A stretch of 64,000 nt of DNA from Shewanella marisflavi (GTDB taxonomy: Bacteria; Pseudomonadota; Gammaproteobacteria; Enterobacterales; Shewanellaceae). The position numbers were made by a program, and so were the translations under genes. The stretch lies in the NCBI RefSeq assembly GCF_023283925.1, contig NZ_JAKIKX010000011.1, positions 39,273-103,272 on the forward strand. The letters run 5' to 3'. The notes beneath the pieces are model-generated. The model saw only the letters and a list, made by a program, of their open reading frames with translations. It was not told the origin of the DNA and did not search any database. This document shows, piece by piece, positions 17,800 to 26,294 of this stretch (within the stretch, counting starts at the first letter, position 1; each line of letters starts with the position of its first letter).

Positions 17800-18555
17800 A
17801 TGGCAAGAGAAGTGGGTCTGAGATCTTGGTTGGTGTGTATCGACGATACCGATGATATAGGGACCAAAGGTACGGGGGAGATTGCCGAAGAGATAGCGGA
17901 GTTGTTAAACGACAATCATTTGAGTCGCTGCGCTTTTGTAACCCGGCATCAGCTCTACGTGCACCCGGATATTCCTTATACCTCACACAATAGTGCCATG
18001 TGTTTTCAGGTGCGCACCACTAAGACCCAAGATGAGATATTGACGATCGCCACAGCGCATCTGCGCAGTCAAAGCGCCGCGGCGTCCGATCCGGGCCTCG
18101 GCCTGTTAGATCTTCACCGCCCGCTGGATCGCGAGGCCTTGATTGCCTTTGGTGAGCAGGCCAAGGTAGAAGTGAAAACCAAGGCCCAGGCCTATGAGCT
18201 GGCCGATCGTCTCGGGGTACACCTGAGCGAACATGGCGGCACGGGACAAGGTGTGATTGGTGCCTTAGCGGGTTTAGGGCTGCGACTTCAGGGTAACGAT
18301 GGTCGCATCAAGGGCCAGTTTTCCTTGCCAGGTCTTGAGGAGGGCGAGGTTGCTCTCTCGGTCGCAGAGGTGATCGAACAAACGGGGGTCGACAGGGTGT
18401 TGAGTGACTGTGGTGAGCAGCTTTGCTTCAAGACTACGCTGCTCCTGTCGGGCAAGGTGAAGGCTGTCTATCGCGATCATCAGGTTTCGCTCTTGGTCTA
18501 TCGGGATCAGGGATGCTGGCGTAACGCGCGCAAGCAACAGCTGAAACGCTATTAA
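17800..18555 (+). CDS. IDDTD-motif protein, distant relative of archaeal TiaS
   Basis: A 251-residue soluble protein. The N-terminal VCIDDTDDIGTKGTGEIAEE resembles the GIDDTDS start of TiaS, the archaeal enzyme that puts agmatine on tRNA-Ile2 cytidine 34. Other TiaS domains (zinc ribbon, OB fold) are absent, so the same reaction is not claimed. Further conserved-looking pieces are VTRHQLYVHPDIPYTSHNS, HGGTGQGVIGALAGLGLR and VSDCGEQLC. It may be a nucleotide- or phosphate-handling enzyme acting on the imported substrate. GAGAGGAG upstream favours the ATG at 17800 over the overlapping GTG at 17797. Function is unknown. Confidence 0.6.
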   Translation: MAREVGLRSWLVCIDDTDDIGTKGTGEIAEEIAELLNDNHLSRCAFVTRHQLYVHPDIPYTSHNSAMCFQVRTTKTQDEILTIATAHLRSQSAAASDPGLGLLDLHRPLDREALIAFGEQAKVEVKTKAQAYELADRLGVHLSEHGGTGQGVIGALAGLGLRLQGNDGRIKGQFSLPGLEEGEVALSVAEVIEQTGVDRVLSDCGEQLCFKTTLLLSGKVKAVYRDHQVSLLVYRDQGCWRNARKQQLKRY

Positions 18556-18578
18556 GGTACCTATTTAACGAGGGATAT

Positions 18579-18785
18579 ATGCAAAGAGTATTTGTTTTAA
18601 GCCAGGGGCGTTGGCTGCTGGCCATTGAGGGGGAGGATTATCGCCTCGCCCGGCAGCAGGCTAACCAGTGCGATGGTTTTATCGATGACGATGAAGATGA
18701 GCAGGTCGATGATATTGAACGTTCATGTGTCAATTGCGCCAGACGGCGCTGGTTGGTTGACGCAATAGAATGTACCTTTTTGTAG
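18579..18785 (+). CDS. Small acidic protein with a CxxC motif
   Basis: A 68-residue product beginning MQRVFVLSQGRWLL, with an acidic run (DDDEDEQVDD) and a CVNC pair that could bind a metal together with the later Cys. It is 23 bases downstream of the IDDTD-motif gene and on the same strand, so it is probably the last gene of the TonB/ECF operon. I do not recognise a family. Confidence 0.55.
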   Translation: MQRVFVLSQGRWLLAIEGEDYRLARQQANQCDGFIDDDEDEQVDDIERSCVNCARRRWLVDAIECTFL

Positions 18786-19027
18786 TGTTAATTTAGGCTT
18801 TGCTTACAGTCACATACATAATTACGGTCCCCAATGAGGGCATTTTTGGCCTCTCCTGAGTACACAGCTTTTCCTTCTACCTCTGGTTCTCTGGCGCCGC
18901 CAGGCATACTATGAGCTTCTCCTATAACAGTGTTTTTCTGGTTCGCTATCCCGAATGGCAGGGATTTAGACTAGGCTAAAAAGTGGCGACCGCGAGATGT
19001 AAGTGACATTTTGGGTGAGTGAGCTGT

Positions 19028-20200
19028 ATGACCGAAAGCGTAAATGATAAAGCAGATGTAATGAAGGTGCCCGTGCCAAACCTGGCCCTGGGTATGTATG
19101 TTACGGCTATCGATCATCAGGGAAGAGTCAATATAACCAATCCAGGACAGATTAAGGATCGACAAGCCATAGACAAGTTGGTACGAAACGGTATCGAGTA
19201 TGTGTGGGTCGATGTGGAACGCTCATCTCCTGAGTGCGGGCTCAAGCCCAAGCAGACACCGACGAAAACCAAGGTACTGAGCCGAACTCAGTCTCAGGAC
19301 AAGGCCAAGCGCCTGATGAGTGAGGCAAAGGATCTGGTCAAGAAGGTGCTGTCGGAGACCTTTGAGGGTAAGGCGGTCGAAGTCGCACCGTTTGAGGCTA
19401 TGGCGGACAAGATGCTCGAGTCTGTGATGCTCGATGCCGATGCCTTTATGTGTATCTCCGCCCTGCGCTCCAAAGATGCCTACCTGTTAGAGCACTCTAT
19501 CAATGTCGCCTTCTTGCTTGTGACCTTCGGTCGTTACCTCAAACTTAAGCGCAGCGTACTCAAAGAGTTGGCGGTCGGCGGTATCTTGCATGATATCGGC
19601 AAGGTACGGGTCAATAACCGTATTTTGCATAAACCAGGACGTTTGACGCCGGAAGAGTTTGAGCACATGAAGTTGCACCAAGTCTACGCCCAGGAGATCT
19701 TGGCCGAAACGGCAGGCTTATCGCAGATCAGCCGTGATGTTTGTCTGATGCATCATGAAAAACTCGACGGCAAGGGTTATCCGGCAGGTCTTAAGGGGGA
19801 GGAGATCTCTCTCCATGGTCGCATGAGTTGTATCGTCGACATTTTCGATGCCTTGACGGCGACCCGCTGTTACAAGGAGGCGATGAGCCCAGCCGCGGCG
19901 TTTAAGATCTTGCTCAGCCTGACCCCCTTCCATCTGGATGAAAAGTTGGTGTATGAATTTATTCGCTGTGTTGGCGTCTACCCGGTTGGTTCCTTGGTGC
20001 AGCTCTCTGACGGACGGGTGGGGATTGTCTGGGAGGCCAAAGACAGGGACGCACTGCATCCGGTACTCAAGACCTTCTATTCGGTGAAACACAAGCGTTA
20101 TACCGAGGTGGCTATGGTGGATCTGCTTAAATCGGATCTCTTTATCGAGCGTGGTATTTCGCCCAGCAGCTTGGACGTGGACCCAACCCCCTTCTATTGA
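19028..20200 (+). CDS. HD-GYP domain cyclic-di-GMP phosphodiesterase
   Basis: A 390-residue protein with an N-terminal DUF3391-like region (VPNLALGMYVTAID) and a C-terminal HD-GYP domain. The first metal ligands are EH in LLEHSINVA, the HD pair is H188/D189 (ILHDIGK), and the GYP motif is G250-Y251-P252 (LDGKGYPAG). These features fit enzymes that hydrolyse cyclic di-GMP to GMP and so lower biofilm signalling. It is a single gene with no operon partner visible. The ATG at 19028 was preferred over a GTG at 19019 in the same frame. Confidence 0.9.
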   Translation: MTESVNDKADVMKVPVPNLALGMYVTAIDHQGRVNITNPGQIKDRQAIDKLVRNGIEYVWVDVERSSPECGLKPKQTPTKTKVLSRTQSQDKAKRLMSEAKDLVKKVLSETFEGKAVEVAPFEAMADKMLESVMLDADAFMCISALRSKDAYLLEHSINVAFLLVTFGRYLKLKRSVLKELAVGGILHDIGKVRVNNRILHKPGRLTPEEFEHMKLHQVYAQEILAETAGLSQISRDVCLMHHEKLDGKGYPAGLKGEEISLHGRMSCIVDIFDALTATRCYKEAMSPAAAFKILLSLTPFHLDEKLVYEFIRCVGVYPVGSLVQLSDGRVGIVWEAKDRDALHPVLKTFYSVKHKRYTEVAMVDLLKSDLFIERGISPSSLDVDPTPFY

Positions 20201-20397
20201 TGGCAGGCTGAGATCTGAAGGATTGAAGAGCTTACCAAATGTTTGGGACAGTAAGGTTTCTTATGCCGTCATAAGGTAGATAATTTGGTGCTTAGCCGAT
20301 TCAGCTATTTGTTAGTAAAAACGGGTATTTGCTGAGACTCTGACGCCAATAAATAATAGCCACTCGATCACTTAGCCTAATTATTGAGGAGGCAAAG

Positions 20398-20589
20398 ATG
20401 AAAAAGTGGCTTGTGCTGTTATGCTTCGCCTTCCTGTTGGCGTCTTGGTTTACCACTGGGCTGACTCGTGCCTTGGTGGAGCTGGCCGCCTTTATCGCTA
20501 TTTTGGCTTTGGTATGGCGTACTGGTGGCTCAAACAAAGTTGATAATATAGAGCAAAGACCCAGCGCCGATAGCAAACCAGAGCAGTAA
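20398..20589 (+). CDS. Small single-protein membrane peptide, convergent overlap with yeiH-type gene
   Basis: A 63-residue protein with two hydrophobic stretches (about residues 4-20 and 26-42) and a polar tail. A strong ribosome-binding site (GAGGAGG) lies seven bases before the ATG, which argues strongly that it is translated. Its last 60 bases overlap the 3' end of the convergent membrane-protein gene. No family is recognised. Confidence 0.65.
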   Translation: MKKWLVLLCFAFLLASWFTTGLTRALVELAAFIAILALVWRTGGSNKVDNIEQRPSADSKPEQ

Positions 20590-21486
20590 TCCCAACACCA
20601 TCGGCCGCATACCCGCCTGACGCATCTTACCTAGGGTGATCCCCGCGCCGATCAGAAAAAGACACAGCACTAATACCCGCTTGGATAAGGCAAATAGTCC
20701 GTCGTAGAACACTTGTCCCTGTGGCAGATAGTGCGCCAGCAATATCGCCAGACAGTAGAAGAGGATAAAGAAGGGCACGGCGATCTTACGGCGATTGCCG
20801 CCAAAGGCCATGGCACTAATCAGGGCTACCGGCACTATCCACAGCGCGCGAGCCAGCTTGAGCGTGGTGGCTGTCCGCAGAGCCTCATCACCATAGGCCG
20901 ACGCCGCACCCACCACAGAGGAGGTGTCATGGATGGCGATGGCGCTCCATACCCCAAAGTGATATTGACTGAGCTGCAACAGATGGCCCAGCGCCGGAAA
21001 CAGAAACAGGGCAACGGAGTTGAGCACGAACACCGTAGCCAGCGCAATGGCCGTATGTTGGCTGTCGGCCTTGATGGCTGGCGCCACCGCGGCGATGGCG
21101 CTGCCACCACAGATGGCGGTGCCTGAGGCGATCATATGACTCAACTTGGCGTCTATCTTGAGTAGCTTGCCCAGCACAGTGCCCAGCAGCAAGGTAAACA
21201 GGATTGAGCCCAGGATGAGCCCCATATTTTGGCTGCTGGCGCTAATGGCGGCATCGAGTTGAATGCCAAATCCCAGCCCTACGATAGAGTAGGCCAGTAA
21301 CTTCTTGGTGAGTGCGCCGATATCCAGCTGCTGTGGGACTAAGCCCAGACTTGCCAGGGTGAAACCTATCACCAGTGCAATGGGCGAGGAGATCACCGGC
21401 GTCAGACAGAGGGCGCCGGCGAGAAAGAAGATCGCCTGGTTGGGATGGAACGGCCACTTTTCGAAGAATGCTTTCATCGGACTCAT
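20530..21486 (-). CDS. YeiH/UPF0324-family putative membrane exporter
   Basis: A 318-residue protein with about ten hydrophobic segments and the family motifs LLAYSIVGLGFG, SGTAICGGSAIAA and IHDTSSVVGAA. This is the UPF0324 (YeiH, PSE family) pattern; some members have been proposed to export sulfate or other small anions, but the physiological role is not settled. A LysR regulator usually neighbours E. coli yeiH; none is adjacent here. The 3' end overlaps a convergent small gene by 60 bases. Confidence 0.85.
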   Translation of the reverse strand: MSPMKAFFEKWPFHPNQAIFFLAGALCLTPVISSPIALVIGFTLASLGLVPQQLDIGALTKKLLAYSIVGLGFGIQLDAAISASSQNMGLILGSILFTLLLGTVLGKLLKIDAKLSHMIASGTAICGGSAIAAVAPAIKADSQHTAIALATVFVLNSVALFLFPALGHLLQLSQYHFGVWSAIAIHDTSSVVGAASAYGDEALRTATTLKLARALWIVPVALISAMAFGGNRRKIAVPFFILFYCLAILLAHYLPQGQVFYDGLFALSKRVLVLCLFLIGAGITLGKMRQAGMRPMVLGLLLWFAIGAGSLLYIINFV

Positions 21487-21625
21487 ATCTTGTTTAACGA
21501 GGTGGCTAGTATAAGGCCCGTCAAGCGTTTATAAAATTCAATATGGCTTAGCTGTAGATTCAATTTTATTTAATTGCTGGGGCAGCGGAAAAAGCCGCCC
21601 CACAAAGGCATGATGGACCTCTCCC

Positions 21626-22996
21626 TTAGTTAAGCAGCAGTAGGCTACCTAGTCCAAGGAAGATGAAGAAGCCCACCACATCGGTCACAGTGGTCAGGAT
21701 CACCGAGCCTGCCACCGCAGGATCGATACGCATCTGCTTGAGCACGAAAGGGATCACTGTGCCCGATGACGCTGCCGCCAGACTATTGAAGACGATCGCC
21801 ACAAAGATGATGCCACCCAGCGCCCAGGAGCTAAACCACCAACTGACCACTAGGCCAATCAATGCGCCTAGCAGCACACCATTGAAGGCGGCAATCTTGA
21901 GTTCTTTGTCCAGTAGCAGAGTCAAGTTGCTGCGTTTCAAGTGGTTGAGCGCAATACCTCTAAGCGCTACCGCTAAGGTCTGACTGCCGGCGATACCGCC
22001 CATACTGGCGACGACAGGCATTAAAATGGCCAGTGCCACCACCTGTTGCAAGGCATCGCCAAACAGGCCGATCACCCAGGAGGCGAGAAAGGCCGTCAGC
22101 AAGTTGGTCGTCAGCCAGATGGCTCGCATACGCGCCGCAACCCCTACAGGGGTAAAGAGGTCTTCCTCATCCTGGGGGGTCTCAGACACCAACACCTCCA
22201 GGCTTCGTTCCTTGAGGCGGTGCATCAGGGTGGAGAGCGCGATAGCACCGATGATCTTGCCGCCTTTTTCAACCGGTACCCAGGCAAAGCCTGCCACCGG
22301 ATTAAACTGCTGCGCCGCCTGAGTGATATCCAGCTCATCGCCGATGGCTTCTAGTTCGGTAATGCATTCGGCCAGCGGAGTGGCGGGATCCTCGCGATAG
22401 AGCTGCTCCAGGGTGCAGCCACCATGAAACTGTCCCTCGGCATCCACGGCGTAAACCGCTACGTATTCGCGCTGCTTCTGTCGGTTGAGACGGTCTAACA
22501 CCCGGCCAACGGTTGCCGTAGGGCGTGAGCGTAAGATGTTGTTGTTAAGGTAACGACCAACCGCCTCATCCTGATAGCTCAGTGCCTGCTGCATCTGCTC
22601 TGTGGTGAGGGCTTCTTGCTGATCCAGATAATCTTCGACTATGTCGCTAGGTAGGATCTCGGCGAAGGTGAGGATATCTATCTCAGAGATACGTCTCGCC
22701 AATCCTTGGAGCTGCTCTGGGCTGAGTAGATCGAGTACGTGGCGTGCGGTTTCATAGTGCAGCAGGTGCAGTATGGGCCAGCCTCTCTCTACCGGGATCT
22801 TACGGCAGATGGGCGAACGATATTGATCGCTGACCGACTCCAGCAGGTCGGCCAGATCGGCATCGGAATAGTCGCTGATAAAGCCAAGTGAGGGCAGTTC
22901 CTCGGCCTCGGGATGACTGACAATGTCGATGACGCGGGCGAGAAGATCGTCTCTGGCCGCTTGATCTGCTTGTGGTGAGGTGTCTGGCATTGTCAT
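21626..22996 (-). CDS. mgtE: MgtE-family magnesium transporter
   Basis: A 456-residue protein with the three parts of MgtE: an N-terminal helical domain (about 1-140), two CBS domains in the middle (about 145-275, including PLAECITELE and WVPVEKGGKIIGAI), and a C-terminal membrane domain with about five segments. The pore signature is visible as LAILMPVVASMGGIAGSQT. MgtE channels admit Mg2+ and close when the cytosolic domains bind Mg2+. Two in-frame ATGs (22996, 22990) are possible starts. Confidence 0.92.
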   Translation of the reverse strand: MTMPDTSPQADQAARDDLLARVIDIVSHPEAEELPSLGFISDYSDADLADLLESVSDQYRSPICRKIPVERGWPILHLLHYETARHVLDLLSPEQLQGLARRISEIDILTFAEILPSDIVEDYLDQQEALTTEQMQQALSYQDEAVGRYLNNNILRSRPTATVGRVLDRLNRQKQREYVAVYAVDAEGQFHGGCTLEQLYREDPATPLAECITELEAIGDELDITQAAQQFNPVAGFAWVPVEKGGKIIGAIALSTLMHRLKERSLEVLVSETPQDEEDLFTPVGVAARMRAIWLTTNLLTAFLASWVIGLFGDALQQVVALAILMPVVASMGGIAGSQTLAVALRGIALNHLKRSNLTLLLDKELKIAAFNGVLLGALIGLVVSWWFSSWALGGIIFVAIVFNSLAAASSGTVIPFVLKQMRIDPAVAGSVILTTVTDVVGFFIFLGLGSLLLLN

Positions 22997-23118
22997 AGTT
23001 GATGTCCTTGGGTGAACTTGAGGGACAGTTTAAGGCAAAGACCTTAACTAAACCATTGAAAAACTGGGTTAATCAAAGTCTGGCTGTTGCACATCGGCGT
23101 CATTGAAAGCTTACGGCA

Positions 23119-23147
23119 GTAAAAGTGCTTGCCTAAGGCAAGCACTT
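23119..23147 (-). terminator. Intrinsic terminator after rimB
   Basis: A perfect 11-bp stem (AAGTGCTTGCC / GGCAAGCACTT) with a 3-base loop lies at 23123-23147. The A residues at its left become U's after the stem on the minus strand. It closes the leftward rimK operon. Confidence 0.85.
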
Positions 23148-23153
23148 AGATGG

Positions 23154-23579
23154 CTAGACGTTGATCAGAAAACTCTCCGACGGGTCTACCAGAACGCGAT
23201 CGCCCATCGCCTCTCTGCCCAGTAGCATCAGATAGGTCATGTCCTGACGATTACTCAGAGTTAGCTCTATGGGCCACTCATGCTCTCCCAGCTTGAGGGT
23301 GGTTTCGATCACGCAGCGCTGCTCCACTTCGCCATTGGAGGACTTGATGCGGCGTGAGTCATGTACCGGAGCCTTACAATGGACTATCTGCTCGAGATCA
23401 TAAACATCCGGGTGCAGGTCGAAGGCGACATAGGGGCGACCACCTACTTTGATCCGCTTGAGATTGTCCACATGCAGGGCGGAGGTCTTGGCGCCGGTGT
23501 CGATGCGCACATGCAGATCCTTGATGCCGAGATCCGGCAGATCGCATGCCTCTAAGTTGCCTATGATGATCTTGTTCAT
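23154..23579 (-). CDS. rimB: RimB-type retropepsin-like protease, third gene of the rimK operon
   Basis: A 141-residue protein with the single catalytic-aspartate motif RIDTGAKTSALH (about residues 26-37), which marks the retropepsin-like family often annotated as ATP-dependent zinc protease. Later LMLLGREAMGDRVLVDP is the partner of the fold. In Pseudomonas the family member RimB works with RimK and its glutamate-ligase activity in modifying ribosomal protein S6. Here it lies directly downstream of rimK and an aspartoacylase-like gene, supporting that role. Confidence 0.85.
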   Translation of the reverse strand: MNKIIIGNLEACDLPDLGIKDLHVRIDTGAKTSALHVDNLKRIKVGGRPYVAFDLHPDVYDLEQIVHCKAPVHDSRRIKSSNGEVEQRCVIETTLKLGEHEWPIELTLSNRQDMTYLMLLGREAMGDRVLVDPSESFLINV

Positions 23580-23611
23580 CCGTTATTCTTCCTTTAGCGT
23601 CAGGCCGCGAC

Positions 23612-24634
23612 CTAGATGGTCTGGGTGGTCAGCGGCATTATCTGATCGTTCATTATCTCAATATGTTCGGCCACCTCATCGGCGGCGCTGCCAAAATAGG
23701 CCACATGGAACATGGCGTCTCCCTCCAGCACTAGGGGGATGTTCTGTTTGCCGATGACAATTCCCGCCCGGTTGGATACCACGCTCTGGATCAGTTCGCC
23801 CAAGGGGCTGTTGATCTCCGCCAGTACCTCACCTTTTTCGACATGGGCCCCTAGCTTGGCAAACTCACAAACAAAGCCGCTGGCCGAGGCGCGGGTCCAG
23901 TCGCTGCGGTTGGCGATAAAGGGCTCTATCTTCTTGCGCAGGCGGCGCTTACGTACCAGCCCAAGTGATGACAGTACATTGAGAATACCGCGCTCACCCG
24001 TCTGGATCGACAGCTCGTCGAATCTGAGCGCCTGGCCCGCTTCATACAGTAGTACTCGTGTGCCCTTGTTGACGGCGGATTCCCGCAGTGAGCCGTCGCG
24101 CACATTGGCGTTGAGCAGCACTGGCACGCCGAAGGCCTGGGCCAGTGCCAGTGTCTGTTCGTCATCCAGGTTAGCGCGGATCTGCGGCAGGTTAGATCTG
24201 TGGATCGCCCCGGTATGTAGGTCGATGCCGTAGTCGCAGTGCTGCACTATGCTGTTTAAGAAGGTATGCGCCACCCTGCCAGCCAGTGAGCCCTTGGGGG
24301 AGCCCGGAAAACAGCGGTTAAGGTCGCGTCTGTCTGGCATATAACGGCTCTGGTTCAGCACCCCATAAACATTGACCATGGGGACTAAGATCAATGTTCC
24401 CTTTAGCAACTTGAGCTTGCTCTGGATCAGGCGGCGGATGATCTCAATACCATTGAGTTCATCGCCATGTACCGCGGCGCTGACAAACACCTTAGGGCCA
24501 TCCTTCTTAGCCCGGATCACATGGACCGGAATCGAGACCTGAGTGTCAGTATAAAGACTGGCCACAGGTAGTTCGAGCTGCTGCTGGGTGCCGGGGAGAA
24601 TGTCGACCCCGGCTATGGTTAGCGCTGAATTCAT
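23612..24634 (-). CDS. Succinylglutamate desuccinylase/aspartoacylase-family hydrolase
   Basis: A 340-residue zinc carboxypeptidase-like protein. Metal-binding residues are visible as AAVHGDELNGIE (H and E) and, later, DLHTGAIHR (H); DRRDLNRCFPG carries substrate-binding arginines. The family removes N-acyl groups from amino acids. It begins immediately after the rimK stop and precedes rimB. Conservation of this trio suggests it acts on the products of RimK tailing, but its substrate is not proven. A C-terminal biotinyl-like region (VEKGEVLAEINSPLGE) is typical of the extended subfamily. Confidence 0.83.
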   Translation of the reverse strand: MNSALTIAGVDILPGTQQQLELPVASLYTDTQVSIPVHVIRAKKDGPKVFVSAAVHGDELNGIEIIRRLIQSKLKLLKGTLILVPMVNVYGVLNQSRYMPDRRDLNRCFPGSPKGSLAGRVAHTFLNSIVQHCDYGIDLHTGAIHRSNLPQIRANLDDEQTLALAQAFGVPVLLNANVRDGSLRESAVNKGTRVLLYEAGQALRFDELSIQTGERGILNVLSSLGLVRKRRLRKKIEPFIANRSDWTRASASGFVCEFAKLGAHVEKGEVLAEINSPLGELIQSVVSNRAGIVIGKQNIPLVLEGDAMFHVAYFGSAADEVAEHIEIMNDQIMPLTTQTI

Positions 24635-25540
24635 TTAGCCTTTTCCGCGAGTTCTATTGGCGTTGGGTTTCGCCTTTTTCTCAATAAATTCATAGATCAG
24701 TCCGGCCACATCTTTACTGGTCGCCTGTTCTATCCCTTCCAGACCGGGTGAAGAGTTCACTTCCATCACCACAGGACCGTTGTTAGACTGCAAAATGTCC
24801 ACACCACACAGGTTGAGGCCCATCGCCTTGGCGGCGTTGAGGGCGGTTGCCCGCTCATCTTTCGACAGACGCACCAACTGGGCTATCCCTCCGCGGTGCA
24901 GGTTAGAGCGAAATTCACCTTCGGCCGCCTGACGCTTCATGGCCGCTACAACTTTATCGCCTACGACGAAGCAGCGGATATCGGCGCCGCCGGCTTCTTT
25001 GATGAACTCCTGTACCAGAATGTTGGCTTTAAGCCCCATGAAGGCTTCGATCACGCTCTCGGCCGCCTTATTGGTTTCGGCAAGCACCACGCCGATCCCC
25101 TGAGTGCCTTCTAGCAGCTTAATCACCAGCGGTGCACCGCCCACATTCTTGATCAAATCTTGGATCTTATCCGGCTTGCTGGCAAATCCGGTACGCGGCA
25201 GGCCTATGCCCTTGCGCGATAGCAACTGCAGGGATCTCAGCTTATCGCGTGAACGGCTGATGGCTACAGATTCGTTGACACAGAAGGTGCCCATCATTTC
25301 GAACTGACGCACCACGGCCGTGCCGTAGAAGGTGATTGATGAGCCGATACGAGGGATCACCGCATCATACTTAGGCAATACCTTACCCATGTAGCGCACA
25401 GTTGGGTTGCTGCTGGTGATATCCATGTAGCAGTGAAGAGTGTCTATGATGTCTACTTCATGGCCGCGCGCTTCCCCGGCCTCTTTCAGGCGCTTGGTAG
25501 AGTATAAATTTTCGTTGCGAGACAAGATTGCAATACGCAT
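24635..25540 (-). CDS. rimK: Ribosomal protein S6 glutamate ligase RimK
   Basis: A 301-residue ATP-grasp ligase. It shows the RimK N-terminus MRIAILSRN, the ATP-grasp segments PLVIKLLEGTQGIGVVLAE and NILVQEFIKEAGGADIRCFV, and the metal-binding VVMEVNSSPGLEGIEQAT. RimK adds glutamates to the C-terminus of ribosomal protein S6. It is the first gene of a three-gene operon with an aspartoacylase-like gene (abutting) and rimB. Length matches E. coli RimK (300 residues). Confidence 0.94.
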   Translation of the reverse strand: MRIAILSRNENLYSTKRLKEAGEARGHEVDIIDTLHCYMDITSSNPTVRYMGKVLPKYDAVIPRIGSSITFYGTAVVRQFEMMGTFCVNESVAISRSRDKLRSLQLLSRKGIGLPRTGFASKPDKIQDLIKNVGGAPLVIKLLEGTQGIGVVLAETNKAAESVIEAFMGLKANILVQEFIKEAGGADIRCFVVGDKVVAAMKRQAAEGEFRSNLHRGGIAQLVRLSKDERATALNAAKAMGLNLCGVDILQSNNGPVVMEVNSSPGLEGIEQATSKDVAGLIYEFIEKKAKPNANRTRGKG

Positions 25541-25995
25541 GTCTACATTCCTTAGTGGTAAAACTTTAATAATAAAAAAGTAATGCTTTCAAATTTAAGT
25601 GATTGTTGGCCTCAGGGCGAACAATCGATATCGACGGCTAAAGACGCTGCGTCAGGAGCAATTCACCCGATCGCAAAGCGGTGCCTGCGGAATAACTCAG
25701 TGGCTTAACTATAGCCATAATTAGCCGCCAGCGTGATGCGTTTGCTCGTTTTTCCTTGGTAATCATTCGATTGTCTGAGGTTTTCCATCGCCTGTTTAGG
25801 GCGCGACCTTATTGATAAACCCTACGGGAGAAAAGCTAATTTTTTTTGTCGTGACCACAAGGGATTTTATTGCAAAGGCCAAGGCGTGGTGGGAGTGTTA
25901 TCTCCGCTAACGTTAAGCGTTAATGAACTTGAGTCTTGCTCTGTGCGTAACACTGAGTAGTTTTCCAAACATAGTCAGTGCGCTGCGGAGTCGAG
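25541..25995. other. Intergenic region between divergent rimK and the TIGR02450-type gene
   Basis: About 455 bases without a credible gene. It must contain the promoters of both flanking genes. A short palindrome TAACGTTA occurs near 25909. No RNA gene or longer repeat was recognised. Confidence 0.5.
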
Positions 25996-26211
25996 ATGAA
26001 CCGAATTAACCCTGCTAAGTTACCTAATAGTAAATGGACGGCGGTAAAGCCGATGAATCGAGAAAAGCATTTCTTAGTATCAGAAATGGAGTTTGATGAA
26101 GAGGGGGCTGTTATTTTGTGCAAGTTGGAAGCCGTACTTTCAAAGAATGAGTATTTAATCGATTGGACAGAATTGAAAAGTCGAGATAAGTGGCTTCAGG
26201 GGTGGAAGTAG
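25996..26211 (+). CDS. Small TIGR02450-family conserved protein
   Basis: A 71-residue protein beginning MNRINPAKLPNSKWTAV and ending in KWLQGWK, with the pattern of the Trp-rich TIGR02450 family found in many gammaproteobacteria. Its function is unknown. GGAG five bases before the ATG at 25996 supports this start over an upstream one at 25978. Single gene. Confidence 0.8.
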   Translation: MNRINPAKLPNSKWTAVKPMNREKHFLVSEMEFDEEGAVILCKLEAVLSKNEYLIDWTELKSRDKWLQGWK

Positions 26212-26236
26212 TTAGGCCTTTGGAAACATGAGTCAC

Positions 26237-26261
26237 AAAAAGGCCAGACAGTTGTCTGGCC
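26237..26261 (-). terminator. Intrinsic terminator between convergent genes, after gor
   Basis: GGCCAGACA and TGTCTGGCC form a 9-bp stem with a 2-base gap, and five A's at the left give a U-run on the minus strand. It ends the leftward gor transcript and may serve the rightward small gene as well. Confidence 0.85.
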
Positions 26262-26294
26262 TCTAGCCGCTTTGTCAATCAAGCAACAAGCGGA

